A stretch of DNA of 64,000 nt from Allium sativum (lineage: Eukaryota > Streptophyta > Magnoliopsida > Asparagales > Amaryllidaceae), in assembly GCA_030737875.1 (NCBI GenBank), contig CM060923.1, positions 34,092,501-34,156,500 on the forward strand. The letters are read 5' to 3'. The notes below the pieces were generated by a model. That model saw only the letters and a program-made list of their open reading frames with translations. It was not told the origin of the DNA and did no database searches. Of the stretch, positions 13,560 to 25,065 are shown piece after piece. The stretch's first letter is position 1. Every line of letters starts with the position of its first letter. The translations under genes were made by a program, and so were the position numbers.

Positions 13560-14250
13560 TATCCTATGTGTGTTAGTTAGTATGCTTTAAAATTATAATG
13601 TTATATTCAGCTATCATTTAGCATATTCTATGCATGCTAGTTCACTTTACTAATATAATGCTATATTCAAACATTACTTTGCAAATTCTACACGTGTTAA
13701 CTCACTTCACAAATACAAATGATATTCAACTATCATTCATTATACTTTATACATGATATCTCACTTTAAAAGTACAATGTTATATTCAACTATCATTTAG
13801 CATATTGTACATAAGTTATTTCACTTTAAAAAATACAATGCTAAATTAAACTATCATTTAACATATTTTATACATGCTAAGTCACTTTATGAATACAATG
13901 CTATATACAACTATCATTTTTTATATTTTATGCATGTAATTCACTTTAAAAATATGATGCTATATTTAACTATCATGTAATGTATTCTACACATGCTAAT
14001 TCAATTTAAAAAATACAATGCTAAATTCAAATATCATTTTATAGTTTATACATGCTAGTACATTTTTTATTATAATGATATATTTAACTGTTATTGAGCA
14101 TACTACACATGTTCCCTGTTTGTTTTTATAGTATAAATGATATATACAAGCTAATTCTTTTTTAAACATAGTCATATTCAACTATTATAATGCTAGATCA
14201 CTTTAAAAGATGCAATGCTAAATTCAACTATCATTATTCATATTTTATAT
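13560..14250. repeat. Degenerate tandem array (~75-80 bp units) in the first ULP-like intron
   Basis: Roughly nine units alternate 'aatgctatattcaactatcattt' variants with 'tacatgcta-ttcactttaaaaa' variants. Divergence between neighbours is high, so this is an old array. It lies in the intron between the first two exons of the minus-strand gene (13110-14644). Confidence 0.75.
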
Positions 14251-15069
14251 ACAATACTATTTTTTTGACCATCAATCATTGAACATCTTGATAGCTAAAT
14301 AATCATTAGTGGTCTCACTGAGATAGACACAGGAATTAATTGTACGCGCACTATACTCATCTAGAATCTAAAAGTAACAAAAGTAAAAATGGAATGTTAT
14401 ATACATCTAGCATTACACTTTAGCAAATTCAACAACAGTCTAAAACTAACTAAAAAAATCAATAAATACAACATTTAATATCTCGATGAGCATACTGCAT
14501 TGTTTTAATGCTATGTTTAGGTTTCATTCTACATTTACGCATATAACATTTATGTATAATGCTTGCAAATAATAATATGACATATTGAACTATCATTTTA
14601 ACATGATATATTTCTATAAAAAATATAGATCTAATGTTATACCTTTGATATCCTTTTCCTACTGATTATTTCATCGCACAACTCTTGTTGCTTTAGTTGG
14701 TCTTGTTTCTCGGTCTCAGCTGTGAGTAATCTTCTCGCTTTTCTTCTTTTTCCCTGAATATTACTCGAATCGACTGGTTTTGACGTTCGTGGAGAAGACC
14801 TAGTGCTTGGAGAAACTGGTTTTGATGTTCGTGGAGAAGACCTAGATCTTGGAGAAACCCTAGTTTTGGAGAGATTTGAATCTTCGGGTTTATGTGTAAA
14901 ATCTGAGGAAGTCGACGAATTCTCTTCCATTGCTAGAGTCGATTGCGTGAGAAACCTGAAGTTTGATAAGAGAATTATTTTAGAGCGAGAGTAGGGCTGC
15001 CATTTTTAGTGAAGATTGAAAAAGTAATTTTGTAGAAGAAAATAAAAGTAATGAATTCACGATGGAGAA

Positions 15070-15116
15070 TTTGCCGCCTGTCCTTCAGACGGAAGTTAAA
15101 ACTTAACGTCCGTTAA
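15070..15116 (-). repeat. Right imperfect terminal inverted repeat of the MULE
   Basis: Contains TCCTTCAGACG, the reverse complement of the left-end core, followed outward by GAAGTTAAAA and CGTCCGTTAAA. It lies about 140-190 bp upstream of the ULP-like start codon at 14930, where a promoter for that gene would be expected. Confidence 0.55.
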
Positions 15117-16508
15117 ATTTAAATATTATTAAACTTTTTCCTTTAAACTAATTTTCTCTTTTTTTAAAATCATATATTTTCAGTTTTGATTCATATAATA
15201 AAAAAACTGAATTTTAAAACAATGTACATAATTGAATTAAAAGCAAATAAAAAAAAACTAAACTTACAGCAAATCGGAGAGGGGCACGTGGATCGATGGA
15301 GAAGGAGTGGAGCAGTTGGCGGTGGGCGGCTCTGGTGGGGCTCGGTGGTCGACTGCGGTGTTGGCAAAAGGAGCGGCTAGGGTTTGAAAGGGAAAGGGTG
15401 TTTTACGGGTTGGGCTTGGAAGGGATGAGGAATGAGAGGTGCGCGAGGGGGGGGGGGGGGGGGAGGAGTTCAACGGCGGTGCAGCGCCGTTGGAAGGCGA
15501 CGGGGGACGACGAGGAGGGGGGCTTGGAACGAGGTCGGTTTTTATTATTATTTTATGTTGATCGTGGAACTGAAAGTGAAAAAGGGGGGTATAAGGAGAA
15601 AGAGGGTTGACCAAGGGATTTTAATTAATTTAAATTTCAAAAAGTAGCTTTTTACTTCGAACTCCATTTCGAACCCAGCGACTGTCGTCCCCAGCGTAAT
15701 ACCCCCATTCCAAACACAATGGGATATATATCGTAGGCGGATTCGACTGTTTCGATCAGTTTTTGTCAAACTCAAAATATAACTCTATATATTGAATTTG
15801 AACGCGCATTTCAATATATTGGGGTCACATACTAACTCGAAAAATTCCCGAAAAATTATTTCTAGCTTCGTATTGACGATACGGTCCTAACAAAACTAAT
15901 TTCATCGAATTTGAAGATTTTTTGAAAAATGGCCATTTTCCAGTCGATTAAAAATCAATTGAAACTGGTCAATCGCGTTTTCCTTTGCCACGCTCACATA
16001 TTGATTCAAAAAATTATGAAATTTGAAACCTAGCAATAATTTGACATCCCAGATCCAACAAAAGTGGATTCGTCGAAAACCGAGGTCGTTTGCAAAATTT
16101 CCATTTTTAAGGGCCAGAATTCCATAGCGACTATTCTGAATTTTCAACTGGACATATCCTTTGATTCCCGCTATGAAATTTTGATTTTTCGGATTCGTTG
16201 GAAAGATATTCTCAATTAGATTCAAATATTTTTGGTTTCACTAAAATCCGATTTATTTTGAATCCTGTACATTCATTTGAATTTTGAAATCGAATTATCG
16301 AACTACCACGCCATTTTCAATTCCTTTTATAATTATAAATAATTATTTATATTCTAAAGACGATCTTTATAAATATATTCGTTCGAATTCTATTCAAAAT
16401 AAATTTCTCGTCAATATTATTTAAAGTAATTCATTTTAAATAATCAAAATTCACCAAAATTGCCAAAATAAAAATTTTAAATTGGCACAGAATTTCCGGG
16501 TTGTTACA
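15117..16508 (-). repeat. 5' part of an old minus-strand LTR, right of the MULE
   Basis: On the minus strand this LTR begins TGTAACAACCCGG at 16508. From 16508 down to about 15660 it is homologous to 21606-20770 (shared blocks ACGGTCCTAACAAAACTAAT and ACACAATGGGATAT); by eye the identity is about 70-80 %. The lower part, 15280-15560, is unusually GC-rich for the window and contains a run of 17 G (15447-15463). Short frames in the GC-rich part on both strands are low-complexity and are not called. It probably joins 3139-3759 as one LTR split by the MULE. Confidence 0.6.
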
Positions 16509-19185
16509 GGAAATTGGATTTCCATCATGAGTCAAGGAAAGAAATGTACTTCTTACTGATTCGAGAGACTCTAGCAAATGGCTCAGGACTCAGACGCTGG
16601 CGAGCCCTGGATCCTATAGGGCCGGTCCACACATACTTTAGTGGATTAATTATTCCTGAACACATGTTTTTCGGTCCTATAGGACTTATCTCTGAGCCAC
16701 TAGGGACACAATATCCTAAGTGCCTCGCAATCCATCATCCACATAAGTGAAAATGTATGGGCTCCATACCATGACACCACTCCTAGCTAGAAAAAAACAT
16801 CTGCACTCCCTGCGTTCCCTTATCCTTTTTTGACTCATACCTGGTGTGAGGCTCGTGAATTAACGCTATACACAAAGCTATGCTATTTAAAGCAGTGTTT
16901 TGATCATCAACCACAAGACTCTGCTTTTTAACAAAAACCTTGATCATTTGCATCTCTGCATGCCAGATTGACAATTCACGCCATGCAACTGAAGTCTATC
17001 AATATATAACCTCTAAGCTTGTATGTCTCAGAGAAGGGTGTTGAGCAAGCGAATAAATTCTCCTCCACCAAATAGATATATATTTAATAGAAATCAATCA
17101 ACAAAGAACGAAATCCAATGTCAGACACACATCCATTTACAAGTCCGTTCTGGGTCTAAACGAAACCGGAGGCACCTTATTCCTCGTCCCATATGTCCAA
17201 TACAGGAGAGAGAGGTCCTCGCATATCCAGTCGATCTCCAAGTACGTCTCGATGATCACCAATTATTACCTTGTCTTGGGTGTACAGCCCAATCAAGACA
17301 CCAGTAATCATCCAAACGATGTGAAGAACTCCGTTCTTCAACCACCATCTTCATCGTCGACATTTAGTCGTCATAACAGATATTTAGAATGGGATAACCC
17401 GGTCTTTCTGAATAACTCACATATTTTATAATCAAGTGCTATAAAAGAACATCATACGCCTCATTCCAATTCAAAATATTCCTTTATTCAAATATTCACA
17501 TCTTAAGGGAACGGTTCCTATTAACTTTATCAAAGAAAAATTCTTTTTAAATTATTCTTTAATTTTCCCTTGGATATCCATTTCAAAATATTTTATTTTA
17601 TTTATCCACAATTCTAAACCAAATTAACGTTTATAAAACTATTCGGGATTATCGATCCTTACCGAAGTAATCATTTATTTTTCCAATCCCAACCTATTCA
17701 TCCCATAGAGCAAAACTGGTAGCACTCCGAATCTAACACCCACTATGTTCTGGGTAAAATTAATTACCATTTTTTGTTCAAATCTAATTAAAGATTTAAC
17801 TATCGCCTGGAGTAAAGCTGGTGTACTCCATTCTCGATCATTTCATGAAATTGGCAAATTTAATTACCACATTAACATTTCAATCTAATTAAAGATTCAT
17901 TAAAACACTACTTAGTTTCATTCTCCAAAAATCATTATTTAATAATTATTCAAATTTAGGGAATAAATCTTTTCTTTAACTGGGTTAAAGAACGAATGTC
18001 ATTTAAAACATCGTTCTCGATAAACCCAAAATCATCTACCATCAAAATAGAATCTACATGGAAATCATAACAGTATATAATCGATATAAATTTCTGTATC
18101 AAATCAATACTATAAATGGAATAATGGCAAGGCCTTTTAAATTCCATATACAGTAATGATCATCCTATATAGAAGCTTATCTCGATTATTATCAAATCGA
18201 ATTCCATTCAATTCCAATCTAATATATCAAATCATATTCTTCACTGTTAATTGAGTTAAAGAAAAAATATTGTTTAAAACACCGTTCACGATAAACCCAA
18301 AAATCCAATTCTTAATTCAATTCCAATTAAATATTAATTAATTGTTAAACTTCTCTAAATCTTAATTAAAAGATTTATTCTTTTCTCAACTGGGTTTAAG
18401 AACAGTTTTAATAAAGACACCATTCACGACAAACCCAAAATCCAATTTGATATTAAATACAAGGATCGAAATAGAAATTATATCAACTTATATTCAATAT
18501 CAAATTCTGAAACCAACGGATATCGTATTGGGAATAACTATATTTGAATCTTCCAAATTCCTCAAGAATATCTGTATAATTATGGAATCCAATATCGAAA
18601 TATTCCGAAGATGATTTCCATTCAAATCCATTCCAATTCATATATTGGAATATTCTGGTTATTTTAAAACCGTTTTCAAATCCAATTTATTTAATTCTAA
18701 AAATAGTTGGATTATTATTCTAGTTATTAACTAGTTCATTTCGATAAAAATATATTTTTATCTTTTCAAATATGGAATTTTTCATCCAAAATCTTTCCAA
18801 AGCCCTTATTATGAATTTACATAATTTTTCCATATTTTTAATAAATTTATTATCGTCCGCACAGTCGGTTTTCAATATCGACCACCGAACTGCATCCATA
18901 ACGACCTTTTCTGAAATTGATTTGGACATAATTTGAAATCCGACCGTTCAGATAAAAATCTCTTACATTCATTGGAAAGCTGTTTTCGATACGAACCCAA
19001 TGGTTCTGGTTTCAGGAGAATCGACAGTCAGATCTCACGTGACATTAATTTGAAGTTAATGGTTGAAATTCGCGAACAGTCGTTGCGCGGGCGTTCTATT
19101 CAAGCCATTAATATATATTTCGTCGATTTTCGTTCAAAACGTATTTATAACATATTTATAAATTCATTTTGAAACGATAACCACT
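16509..19185 (-). repeat. Old LTR-like repeat, copy 1 (family also at 36611 and 61531)
   Basis: This sequence runs in parallel with 62390-64000 (GGATTTCCATC, CTAGCTAGAAA, CGGAGGCACCTTAT, AGAATGGGATAA blocks in the same order) and with 36611-37141 plus 47338-48655. It includes three copies of a subrepeat containing GGGTT(T/A)AAGAA and CGTTC(T/A)CGA-AAACCCA (near 17975, 18245 and 18395). No gene-like frame is present. It starts abruptly next to the LTR end at 16508, so its lower part is missing or displaced. Confidence 0.65.
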
Positions 19186-19990
19186 TCTATTTCAATTTTA
19201 AATCCAAATTGCATATTCTATATTATTATAATATTAAAATGATAATATTTTCAAAATATCAGAATTTGAAATCACATTTCGGTATTCATTATAAAATGAA
19301 TAAAATCAACAGAAAATCTCATTCGTGTTAAAATGGCATTTAACTACTTAACATGGCTTCACATGTCAATATTTTCGTGTTCATCCAAAATCGAACATCA
19401 AAATCACATTTTGATTATTCACTGAATATTATTTTAAAATATTCGTTAATTCTGAACTGGAATCAGACTCAATCAATAACCATATAATTTCATTTATATG
19501 GATTCCATACATTGCATGTATACAACAATAATGATAAACAATCATTAAATTTTCATACAACATCTAGAGTGCATTTTACAACTGTATAAGCATTAAAATA
19601 AATAAATAACGCTTATATAGTCGGTCAACCCATCGATTCACATACAGCGAAACAATTGAGATTAGTGTATGTCAAATGTCATCCCAATACCTGTGTGGGG
19701 TTTCATCCAACAAATACTATTTATTATTTGTGCAGTTGGGCGATGTGTAAATATTATCGTCTCAATCAATATCAGTTAAATAGGTGTACATAAACAAGCT
19801 GTCTGACTTGTAAATGAATATTTAGTTTATTTTCATTTCATAATAATTTTATATACATTTTATATAAATACTTTTATATATACAACAATATCAATCAATG
19901 ACAATCCCAATCACAATCCAAACAAACAATCAACCAAGGTTTATACAAAAAAATAATGTCAGGAGCTACTAAGCCCCATATGCAACCTAT
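19186..19990. other. AT-rich stretch with no recognised feature
   Basis: About 800 bp without coding potential. It may be degraded LTR sequence joining its neighbours, but I cannot show this from the bases alone. Confidence 0.4.
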
Positions 19991-21606
19991 TATATAATAA
20001 CTATAAAATAATTTGAGTGAGAGAGAGTTCTCACTGTCGGTTTCCACTCCGCCAGTCTTTATTCTGAATTTATGTTTTGTTTTGATTTAAAATCGCCTCA
20101 AATTCTAATTTGCTTCGTTTCCGTTCTAGTAAGTTCCATTGCGAAGTGTTCAATTTCACGATCACAACGGTTCCTGTTTCACTGGATTCCGACGTCATAT
20201 GAGAGAGTTACACAATTTTAAACATTAGATAATTAAAGACGTAAATAAGTATTAATTAATTAATTTAATTATACCTTAACCACCCCGGTTAATTATCTTC
20301 CTCGTTCAGTTTACACGTCGAACCCAAAAACTACAATCCCCTCCCTCCTCCGCGCGCCTCCCTACAACCATCGTGACCTTGATCGAAGGACACCACGCAA
20401 AAGGCCATCGCCTCCTCCACTGGCGCCGCGAGTCTGAGTGACTCGGTTACTCTATCATCACCGGAAAACAGATGGAATACATAGCCTTTGAGGCATGATT
20501 TCGAACAAAATATGCAATGAAATTCCATCATCTTTACATTATTCGAAGATCTCAAAAAGCTCTATGATTTTCATTTAATGAGTTTTGGAAATAACTTAGT
20601 GGATAGAACGAATTTTTGGCTCAAAATCCGGAGCATTTCCGCTATTCAATCGTAAGCAGCGACGGCCCATTATTGTGGAAAATGAATTAATGTTTCCGAA
20701 AAATGTATATATATATATATATATATTATTTGTATATTATTTTAATTCTATTTTTTCCTTAAAAGTGAATATCGCGTCCGATCTCCAAATTAAACCCAAC
20801 GACTATCGCTCCAAACCAGATACCCACATTCCGGACACAATGGGATATGTTTCGTAAGCCAATTCTATTGTTTTGATCAGTTTTTATCCAAATTAAAATA
20901 TATACTGAATTTAAACATACATTTTAATTTACCGGGGACACATACGGACTCCAAAAATTCCAGAAAAATAAATCTAAGCTATGTTTTGATGATACGGTCC
21001 TAACAAAACTAATTTCATCGAATTTGGAGACCGTTTGAAAAATGGTCATTTTCTGGTGATCCAATTCAAACTGAAACTATCAAAACACGTTTAAATTTAC
21101 CATGCTCATAAATTAAGTCCAAAAATTATGAAATTTGAAACCTAACCATAATTTGACATTCCGGATCCAATAAAAGTGGTTTCGTCGAAAATGGAGGTCA
21201 TTTGCAAAATGGCTATTTTTAAGGGTTATATATTATATTAAAAATATATATAAATTCTATAATGACTATTTTAAATTTTAAGCTAGACATAACTTACAAT
21301 TTATAAAGTGAAATCTTAGTTTCTTACATTCGTTAGAAAGATATAGTTAAACAGATTCTAACATTTCTTGTTTCGTCCAATTCTGACTTATATTGAATTC
21401 TATATATTCATTTGATGTTAGAAATCGAATTTTCGATCTACCACGCCATTTCAAGCTAGTTTTAATTAAATTTTAAATTTATACGTTCTAACTTCGATTT
21501 AGACAAATTTTTAGTCGTTATTATTTAAAATAAATCATTTTAATATTCAAAATCCACTAAAATAGCTAAAAAAAATAAATTGGTTCAGGAATTTCTAATT
21601 GTTACA
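19991..21606 (-). repeat. Second copy of the old minus-strand LTR family
   Basis: Starts on the minus strand with TGTAACA at 21606. The segment 20770-21606 is homologous to 15660-16508. The segment 20030-20060 matches 3205-3235. A GC-rich patch (20330-20460) lies in the same relative place as that of the other copy. An alternating TA run occupies about 20705-20727. No internal retrotransposon region is attached. Confidence 0.6.
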
Positions 21607-21773
21607 TAGTGCCTTTGGTTTTATTCAGACCCACAACAAACTTGTATGGACGAATTCTGGCAGTATATTTCTAATAATCACATACCTTGATTTTTACAAA
21701 TATACTGAGAATGGTGGGAGAAAAGATAACTTCTTTTAGCTTAACACCCAGAGTATATTTGTGCAAGTATGTG
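21607..21773. other. Unassigned junction sequence
   Basis: A 167 bp segment between the old LTR start and the truncated chromovirus copy. It resembles neither neighbour. It may be filler DNA from the rearrangement that removed the left part of the chromovirus array. Confidence 0.4.
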
Positions 21774-24700
21774 TCCTGTTCGCACCTTATTTGATTCTGG
21801 CGCATCGCATAGTTTTATCTCTTCTGACATTGTTGAAAGTTTGCACCTAAGTACTAGCCTAGTTGAGGATCCCGTTTGTGTTTCAAATCCAATTGGGGGT
21901 TCCGCCCATCTATCTATGATTTGTGTGGATTTGAAGATTTCTATCTTGACCGTAGAATTCACGTGTAATGCTTATGTTCTCGGGTTCACGGGATATGGGT
22001 TGATCTTGGGCATGGATTGGTTGTCCAGTTATGGAGCCATTCTCGATTGTGAACATAGGGTGGTGAGGCTCATGACTCGCCTCGGTAATACCCTAGAAAT
22101 TTCTTGTAACCCTAGAGGTCCCGTCATGTTATGTTATCTTGAATCTCTCGACTCGTCCATCGATGAGCTGCAATCTATAAGGGTGGTCCGAGACTATCCT
22201 GATGTCTTTGAAGAAGTTAAGGGGTTACCCCCTAAACGAGAGATAGATTTCCGCATTTATCTAGTTGATAATGCCAAGCCAGTATCATTGCCCGTTAGGC
22301 ACATGGCCCCTCGTGAGAGAAGGGAGCTCAGTAAGCAAATCAAGGAGTTGCTTGAGAAGAATTTTATTAGGCGAAGCATTTCTGAATGGGGTGCTCCGGT
22401 GGTATTCGCTACTAAGGCAGATGGTTCGCTTCGTCTATGTGTTGATTATCGAGAATTGAACAAGCTGACAAAGAAGAATAGGCACCCGTTACCGAGGATT
22501 GATGACCTCTTTGACCAGCTTGTTGGTGCTTCTGTTTTCTCTTAGCTCGATCTAGCCACCGGATTCCATCAGCTTAGAGTAGCTGAGGATAGCATTGATA
22601 AAACTGCGTTTAGGACTCCAGATGGATTCTTTGAATGGCTTGTCATGCCATTCGGTTTGACTAATGCACCCGCCTACTTCGTAGACTTGATGAGTAGGGT
22701 GTTCAGGGAGTTCCTTAACAAGTTTGTTGTTGTCTTCGTGGATGATATTTTGATCTTCTCAAAGGATGAGGAAGAACATGCTAGGCATCTCAAGGAAGTG
22801 ATGGATACGCTTAGAGTGCATCAGTTGAAAGACAAGTTCTCCAAATGTCATTTCTGGAGAAGGGAAGTTCGGTTTCTTGGACATATAGTTTCTAAGCTAG
22901 GCATAACGGTGGATCCCGCGAAAGTGGTTGTGATTCAAGATTGGAAGACTCCTAGGAATGCAACCGAAGTAAGAAGCTTTCTCGGTCTGGCGGGCTACTA
23001 TAGGAAGTTCATCAGGGACTTCTCTAAGATTTCGGCCCCTCTTACTAAGTTGACGAAGAAGAACTTAGTCTTTGCATGGGACTTGGAGTGTGTGCTCTCT
23101 TTTCAAAAGCTCAAAAGAGCCCTTACCTCAGCTCCAGTTTTGGCATTACCCGATAGTGTTAAGATGTTTACCGTGTACACCGATGCATGTGGTACGGGGT
23201 TAGGAGCTGTTCTAATGCAAGAGGGAAGAGTGATATGTTATGGGGGTAGGCAACTTAAAGTTCATGAGAAGAACTATCCCACTCATGATTTGGAGATAGC
23301 GGCGATCGTCTTTGCACTCAAATCCTGGCGCCACTGTCTTCTAGGCGAAAGGTTTGAGTTGTATACTGATCACAAGTCACTCAAATACCTCTTCTCGCAA
23401 AAAGATCTGAATCTAAGGCAGCAAAGGTGGATGGAATTCTTGGCATCTTATGACTTCGAGATAGCTTATACCCCTGGCAAGTGTAATGTTATGGCGGATG
23501 CACTAAGCAGAAGGAGGTTGACTTTGAGCCCCTTGTTCATTGAGATGAAGAACTTAGAATTCTTGGCAACCTTTGATTTCACGACGGCTGTTGAGTCGAT
23601 GACAGGTTCATTAGCACCCCTTGAGCTTAGACCCACACTTCTTGATCAAGTTGGGGCTTCGCAGAAGAAAGATCCACAGATAGTCGAGGTCATGGACAGG
23701 TTGATTCGTGGTGAGACGTCTAGTCACCTCGCTAGATATACTATTGATGATAAGGGTTGGCTAAGGTGTGATGGAAGGCTATGCGTTCCACAAGTAGGAG
23801 ACTTGGTGCATAAAGTTCATGAAGAAGCACATCACTCGAAGATGACTATACATCCGGGAGGAGATAAGATGGATAGAGATATGAAGCGTATTTTCTTTTG
23901 GGCCGGAATGAAGAAAGATGTAGCAGAGTATGTTTCAAAGTGCATGGTGTGCGAACAAGTGAAAGCCGAGTCAAAGAAACCAGGTGGGCTATTACATCCA
24001 TTGGAGGTCCCGCAATGGAAGTGGGAGAGTATTTCTATGGATTTTGTGGATGGATTGCCTAGGTCAAGGAGAGGGAACACAAGCATATGGGTCATAGTTG
24101 ACAGACTTACGAAGAGTGCTCACTTCATCCCAGTAAAGAGCAAGAGGACCGCATCAGGGCTGGCATCTATTTATCTCTGAGAGATAGTGCGGTTGCATGG
24201 AGTTCCTTCTAGCATAGTTAGCGATCGTGACCCAATTTTTACTAGCCAGTTCTGGAACAGTTTGCAAGAAGCGATGGGCACGCGATTGAATCTGAGTACG
24301 GCCTATCACCCCCAGACGGATGGCCAAACCGAAAGGGTTAATAGAGTGCTAGAAGATCTCTTGAGGCTTTGTGTTCTCGACTTCGGTGGTACTTGGGAAG
24401 ACCACCTTCCTCTTGTAGAGTTTGCTTATAATAATAGCTATCAAGCCAGCATAGGGATGGCACCATTTGAAGCTTTGTATGGGAGGGCGTGTAGGTCACC
24501 ATCTTGTTGGTGGGAGACAACAGATAGGCTTATACTTGGGCCCGATATGATACGGGACACAACCGAGAAAGTTGAATTAGTGAGAAGAAGGATGAAAGCG
24601 GCCCAAGACAGACAGAAATCCTATGCTGACAGGCGAAGGGCAGATTTGGAATTCGAAGTGGGAGACATGGTTTTCGTGAAGGTTTCTCCTTTGCGTAATG

Positions 24701-25065
24701 TGGTACGTTTTGGAGAAGTAGGGAAGCTGGCACCAAGGTTCGTAGGACCCTTCCCCATCATAGAGAGAATTGGAAAGATGGCCTATAAGGTGGAATTACC
24801 CGAAAAGCTAGCCGGAGTGCATAATGTCTTTCATGTCTCGCATCTCCGAAAGTGCCTACATGAGTCCGCTGAGGTGGTTGAACCAAGCATTCTTGAAGAC
24901 ATTGAGGTAGAGAAAGAAGCAACCTTGAGAAAAGCTCCGATTCGTATCTTGGGAACGGAGATCAAGAAGCTAAGGAATCGGGAAGTCAAATTGGTGAAAG
25001 TTCAGTGGAGTGAAGCCGATGAAGACGCAACTTGGGAAACCGAGGGGAAGATGCATGGGCTTTAA
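21774..25065 (+). pseudogene. Broken protease-RT-RNase H-integrase polyprotein
   Basis: It begins inside the protease, just before LFDSGAS, and lacks gag. Three in-frame stops are set against the near-identical frame at 28957-33117: TAG at 22543-22545 (CAG there), TGA at 24178-24180 (CGA there) and TAA at 25063-25065 (TAT there), the last shortening the chromodomain tail. Between the stops the RT (FVDDILIF), RNase H (YTDACGTG) and integrase (HHCC, D, D, E) motifs are readable. Amino-acid changes such as FGRREV to FWRREV are also seen. It cannot make a complete polyprotein. Confidence 0.92.

Larger units (their letters stand above)
7999..14930 (-). pseudogene. ULP1/SENP-like cysteine protease gene carried by the MULE (two lesions)
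   Basis: Read on the minus strand from ATG at 14930 to TAA at 7999. Splice sites that keep the phase give exons 14645-14930, 13032-13109, 11649-12399, 11413-11553, 10144-11156, 9950-10049, 9572-9640, 9269-9505, 9082-9197 and 7999-8158. The product has a basic Ser/Pro-rich N-terminus with a duplicated SSPRTSKPV block, a domain resembling the N-terminal region of plant ULP-like transposon proteins (LFFPDSQRILPWG), a Glu/Lys-rich coiled-coil and acidic segment (exon 10144-11156), and a C-terminal C48 peptidase. The catalytic set is complete: His at 9386-9388 (FGNHW), Asp at 9335-9337 (HYDS), Gln at 9093-9095, Cys at 8149-8151 (LDCGF). C48 enzymes process or remove SUMO. Lesions: a frameshift at the A tract near 11878-11890 and TGA at 11482-11484. 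Lacking transcripts, an undetected intron could explain the frameshift. Confidence 0.8.
3760..15115 (+). mobile_element. Mutator-like element (MULE) with transposase and ULP-like protease genes
   Basis: An ~11.4 kb class II element. It has a complete MULE transposase on the plus strand and a Ulp1-like protease gene on the minus strand, both transcribed inward from the ends and converging near 6974-7998. Its ends carry imperfect inverted similarity (about 3757-3845 against 15015-15116), sharing CGTCTGAAGGA and an ATTC-TTACTTTT block. ULP-like genes carried in MULEs are known in plants (Kaonashi type). Because the transposase frame is open throughout, the element may be, or recently have been, able to mobilise itself. 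Exact termini and a target-site duplication could not be fixed by eye. Confidence 0.8.

Noticed and set aside
12470..14600. Regularly spaced palindromic repeats as a possible CRISPR array
   Set aside because: The repeats are degenerate, spacing is irregular, the context is a plant transposon intron and no cas gene is present.
3667..15187. Direct repeat near ATATTTTCAGTTTT on both sides of the MULE as a target-site duplication
   Set aside because: It lies about 50-90 bp outside the terminal repeats on both sides and belongs to a local AT-rich repeat. MULE duplications are 9-11 bp and adjoin the ends.
15264..15647. Overlapping Gly/Arg- and Pro/Ser-rich frames on both strands
   Set aside because: They result from a GC-rich patch with a 17-G run inside an old LTR. 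No domain and no consistent frame.
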